A program made the translations under genes and the position numbers. From positions 37,757 to 101,756 of the forward strand of contig RCNN01000082.1 of the NCBI GenBank assembly GCA_003667245.1: a stretch of 64,000 nucleotides of DNA, in the 5' to 3' direction. Within the stretch, counting starts at the first letter, position 1, and every line of letters starts with the position of its first letter. The DNA comes from Heterostelium multicystogenum. Its lineage: Eukaryota; Evosea; Eumycetozoa; Acytosteliales; Acytosteliaceae. Below are positions 61,170 to 64,000 of the stretch, in pieces. A model generated the notes under the pieces. It was given only the letters and a program-made list of their open reading frames with translations. It ran no database searches and was not told where the DNA came from.

Positions 61170-64000
61170 ATGAACAAGTCTAATAAGCCACAATATCAAT
61201 ATGTACCAAAGAAACAACCTGCTAATAATACTACAACTACTACTACTGCTAATTCAGCAGTAGATACTACAAGTGCAAATGGAACTGGTACATCACAGAC
61301 ACAACCTGTAGTAGTTGCAACAGCAACTGCTCCTTCTACTGCTACCTCATCACCATCAAACAACAATGTAGATACTGCTGTATCTTCACTACTTCTACTT
61401 CTACTACTACAACTTCGACAACATCTACAACTCCGGTGGCTGCCGACAAGAAGGATAAGAAACCTGCACATCCAAAAGAAAAGAAAACATATGTAAAGAA
61501 GCAGAAAGAAAATACTGCTGCACCTGGTGGTGCTGAGGTTCAACCAGTACCATCAATTAATGCAGATTCTGGAAATGTTCCAACTACTACAACTACAGCT
61601 GCTACGTCTACACAAGGAGGAAAGCCACAAAAGCCTCCAAAGGAGCCTAAGCCACCAAGAGAACCTAAGCCACCTAGAGAGCCAAAACCTAAACAACCTA
61701 AGGAGCCAAAAGAACCAAAGGAATCAAAAGAACCAACAAAACAAAATACAAGACCACCAAAAGAACCAAAGCCAAAGCCAGCAGCTCAGCAACAACAAGT
61801 AGCTATTTCTGATGCATCTGGACAACCCCAGGCAGCGCAGCAAGGAAAAGGTTCAAAGCAACAACCACAGGCAAAGAAAGAACAACCAAAGCAGCAACAG
61901 CAGCAGGCAAAGAAAGAGCCAAAAGCAAAAGCAACCTATCAAAAAGAAAGAAAATGCAAATAACAAACAAAAGTCGGAACAAGAAAGAAAGGAAGCAGAA
62001 GCAAAGGCACAGGAGGAAAGAGAGAAAAAAGCAGAAGAAGAGAGGATTGCACGTGAGAAAAAAGCAGAGGAAGAAAGAATCGCTGAGCAGGCAAGATTAG
62101 AGCGCGAGGAAGAAGAACGAAGAAGCAGGAGCAGCTGGCACAGGAGAGATTCATGAAACAAAAGGAGGAGATGCTACAGCTCCAGCAGTTGAGACAGGTC
62201 AACGCTGCTGTCACACCAAAGTCAAGAGTGATCACTGAAGAATCAAGCAATCGTGACTCTAGCTTTAAAAGAATCACTAATTTCCTCAAGAAGCTAAAGA
62301 CCATCTCAGACATTGATAATAAGGACAATCTTATACAGGAGATCCAGCAGCTGAATTTGTCCAAGTACACTACAGAGATTATTCCATCCATTGTTAAGTC
62401 GGCATTTAAGCCCAACGACATTCCATGGATCGTTAAGATATTCTCGATGCTCCATCAACGTTATGATGGATTCGACACTGCTGTTACAGAGGCACTTTTC
62501 CAGTTGTTCCAGCCACTACAGATTCTGGCAACCGAGTCAGAGTCCGAAAGAAATGCTAAGATCATCAAGCGCAGAAATGCAATTCGTCTCATTATGGATC
62601 TATATTATGTTGATATTATACATAGTTTTACACCAATATTCAAGTTAGTCAGTAAAATGGTAAGCGTCAGACATAGATTTGTGGCCAAAACATCATAACT
62701 CATCATCGTTGCAAAATCTAGATTGCCCAATCCTCTTTTGAACAAGACAAAGAGTGCGGATATCCAGTTTTAGTAGTATTACTAAACTTCCTAAGACCAT
62801 GCACTCAGCTAATTGGAATGAATAAGGAGAGAGTAAGTTAGTTTCTTGGAAACTGGTAATGTTTGGTATTAATGTGTATGTGATTTGATTGTAGAATTCA
62901 AATCTACCAGATATCTATTCGAATATATTGAGCGCTGAGGAGCAGGAGAATACAAAACAGTTAATTCAGGGTTATTATACAAGTTGGGAGAGTTTATTCA
63001 GCGTGAGCAGCAGTTACTTCGCGACAAGGAAAAGGAAATGAAGAATATCATGCAGGCAAAAGGAGAAGTACCAGAGGCATTTACTGCAAGTTACGAATCG
63101 ATGAGAAGAAACTACGAAAAAATTAATCACAAATGTTACATCATATGCTGATTTCATTGGCGCACCACTTCCAACCAATGACTATACAACAAAGTTGGAA
63201 ACAGAATCAACTGAAGCAAAGCCAGACCAACTTGAAGCATTTGATTCACCATGGGAAAACGATGAACAGCGTCAATTCTATGAGGTCTTAGTACCACTTC
63301 CAAAAGAGGAGAAGAAACAGACCACCTCTCCCGTAACAACATCAACTTCAGCTTCATCAGCGGCAACAACTACCAACAAACTACCGAAGTAGACGAGAAG
63401 GAAAAAGAGAAGCTAGAAAAAGAAAAACAAGAGAAAGAAAAGTTAAGTGAAAGCGAAAGAAAAGCAATTAAATCAAAGGTCAACAGGATATACGAGGATA
63501 TTATTCAGAATCTTAAATCATCTGGACTCAAAACATCTGTGGTAGATCATTGTGTCCTCGACTTTTTAAAGCTAAACCTTAAATCATCGAAAAAGAAGAA
63601 TTTAATTAGTGTACTGATACAATCGAGACAAGATCAAATGCCATATTATGCCAGATTTGTTGCATCACTCAATCAAACATCTCAACAAAAGGAATTTGTA
63701 ACCTCTCTTACCCAAACTGTACGTATTTTGATAATCTTGTTTGGATCTTTATTTACCTTTTGTTCATATAATATATTAGGTCGAAGAAGAATTGACAAAT
63801 CTAATTGAAAAGAAAAGAGCAAGTGCAATCTTTCAATCAAAGTTAAGGATATTACATTGATCGGAGAGTTGAATCAAGTTTAAAGGTGTTACCAAATTCA
63901 ACAGCATTCAATTACTTGAAAACTCTGCTTCGATGATTTCAAACCATCATAATATTGACATTTGCTTGCACACTTTTGGAGGTTTGTGGAAGATACCTCT
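61170..64000 (+). CDS. upf2: UPF2/NMD2 nonsense-mediated decay factor, 3' end beyond window
   Basis: Exons 61170-62659, 62722-62832, 62895-63718 and 63780 onward. A Thr/Gln/Lys/Pro-rich N-terminus and a long E/K/R helix lead into the first MIF4G domain: LKTISDIDN, LNLSKYTTEII, IFSMLHQRYDGFD. The linker has RDKEKEMKNIMQAKGE and SPWENDEQRQFYE. The second MIF4G domain begins VNRIYEDIIQNL, MPYYARFVASL and LIGELNQFKGV. UPF2 bridges UPF1 and UPF3 on mRNAs with premature stops. Frame breaks of both signs occur near 61392, 61930, 62120, 62985, 63120, 63385 and 63830-63880, with family sequence continuous across them. The start ATG is the first in the frame and lies just after CAACAACAACAAC. Confidence 0.9.

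Overview
The window is nuclear DNA of a dictyostelid social amoeba or a very close relative. The reasons are strong A/T richness, short A/T-rich introns (about 55-110 bp) with GTAAGT/GTATGT donors, Asn/Gln/Thr/His-rich low-complexity protein segments, colossin-like SdrD repeats and IPT/TIG-repeat secreted proteins, and a tRNA-associated LINE-like retroelement. I cannot name the species. Many conserved genes carry isolated one-base indels of both signs. The simplest reading is an unpolished assembly, so several genes are described as one gene spanning several reading frames.

Layout, left to right. (1) 1-644: a small secreted protein, cut by the window edge. (2) 1088-7574: a Dopey/DOP1 homologue. 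(3) 8882-15901: two tandem paralogous secreted proteins with Cys-rich modules, Thr/Ser mucin-like stretches and SdrD-like modules, plus a decayed third copy at 16540-16830. (4) 17079-24403: a PQ-loop transporter (SLC66A2-like), a double-domain adenosine deaminase, a small mitochondrial-looking protein and a sedolisin (S53) protease. (5) 25687-30740: an accessory island bounded by tRNA-Leu(CAA) and tRNA-Cys(GCA). It holds three 3' ends of a tRNA-associated LINE, a dispersed repeat, a broken reading frame resembling a double-jelly-roll major capsid protein, and an intact gene with a possible Uma2-like PD-(D/E)XK nuclease fold; the last two have G/C-richer codons than their surroundings. (6) 30776-31400: a GFA/CENP-V family gene. 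(7) 32001-39270: a very large secreted protein in which a DNase II domain sits between two arrays of IPT/TIG domains. (8) 40053-47371: a ZNF511-like zinc-finger gene, an LD-motif plus five-LIM protein, and 5-oxoprolinase. (9) 47710-52037: a Lys-rich protein with a PTB-like end, and a RAMA-domain protein. (10) 52038-61169: 9.1 kb without a credible gene. (11) 61170 to the window end: UPF2.

Housekeeping roles are membrane traffic (DOP1, SLC66A2), purine and glutathione metabolism (ADA, 5-oxoprolinase), mRNA surveillance (UPF2) and adhesion/cytoskeleton (LIM protein). The secreted set (sedolisin, TIG-DNase II, SdrD proteins) fits a bacterivorous amoeba that digests prey and builds extracellular matrix, but that link is inference. 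The most unusual items are the capsid-like relic beside the nuclease-like gene, the TIG/DNase II fusion, the second degenerate ADA domain, the RAMA protein beside an unusually long intergenic region, and the nested retroelement insertion that has an uninterrupted copy of its target in the same window.
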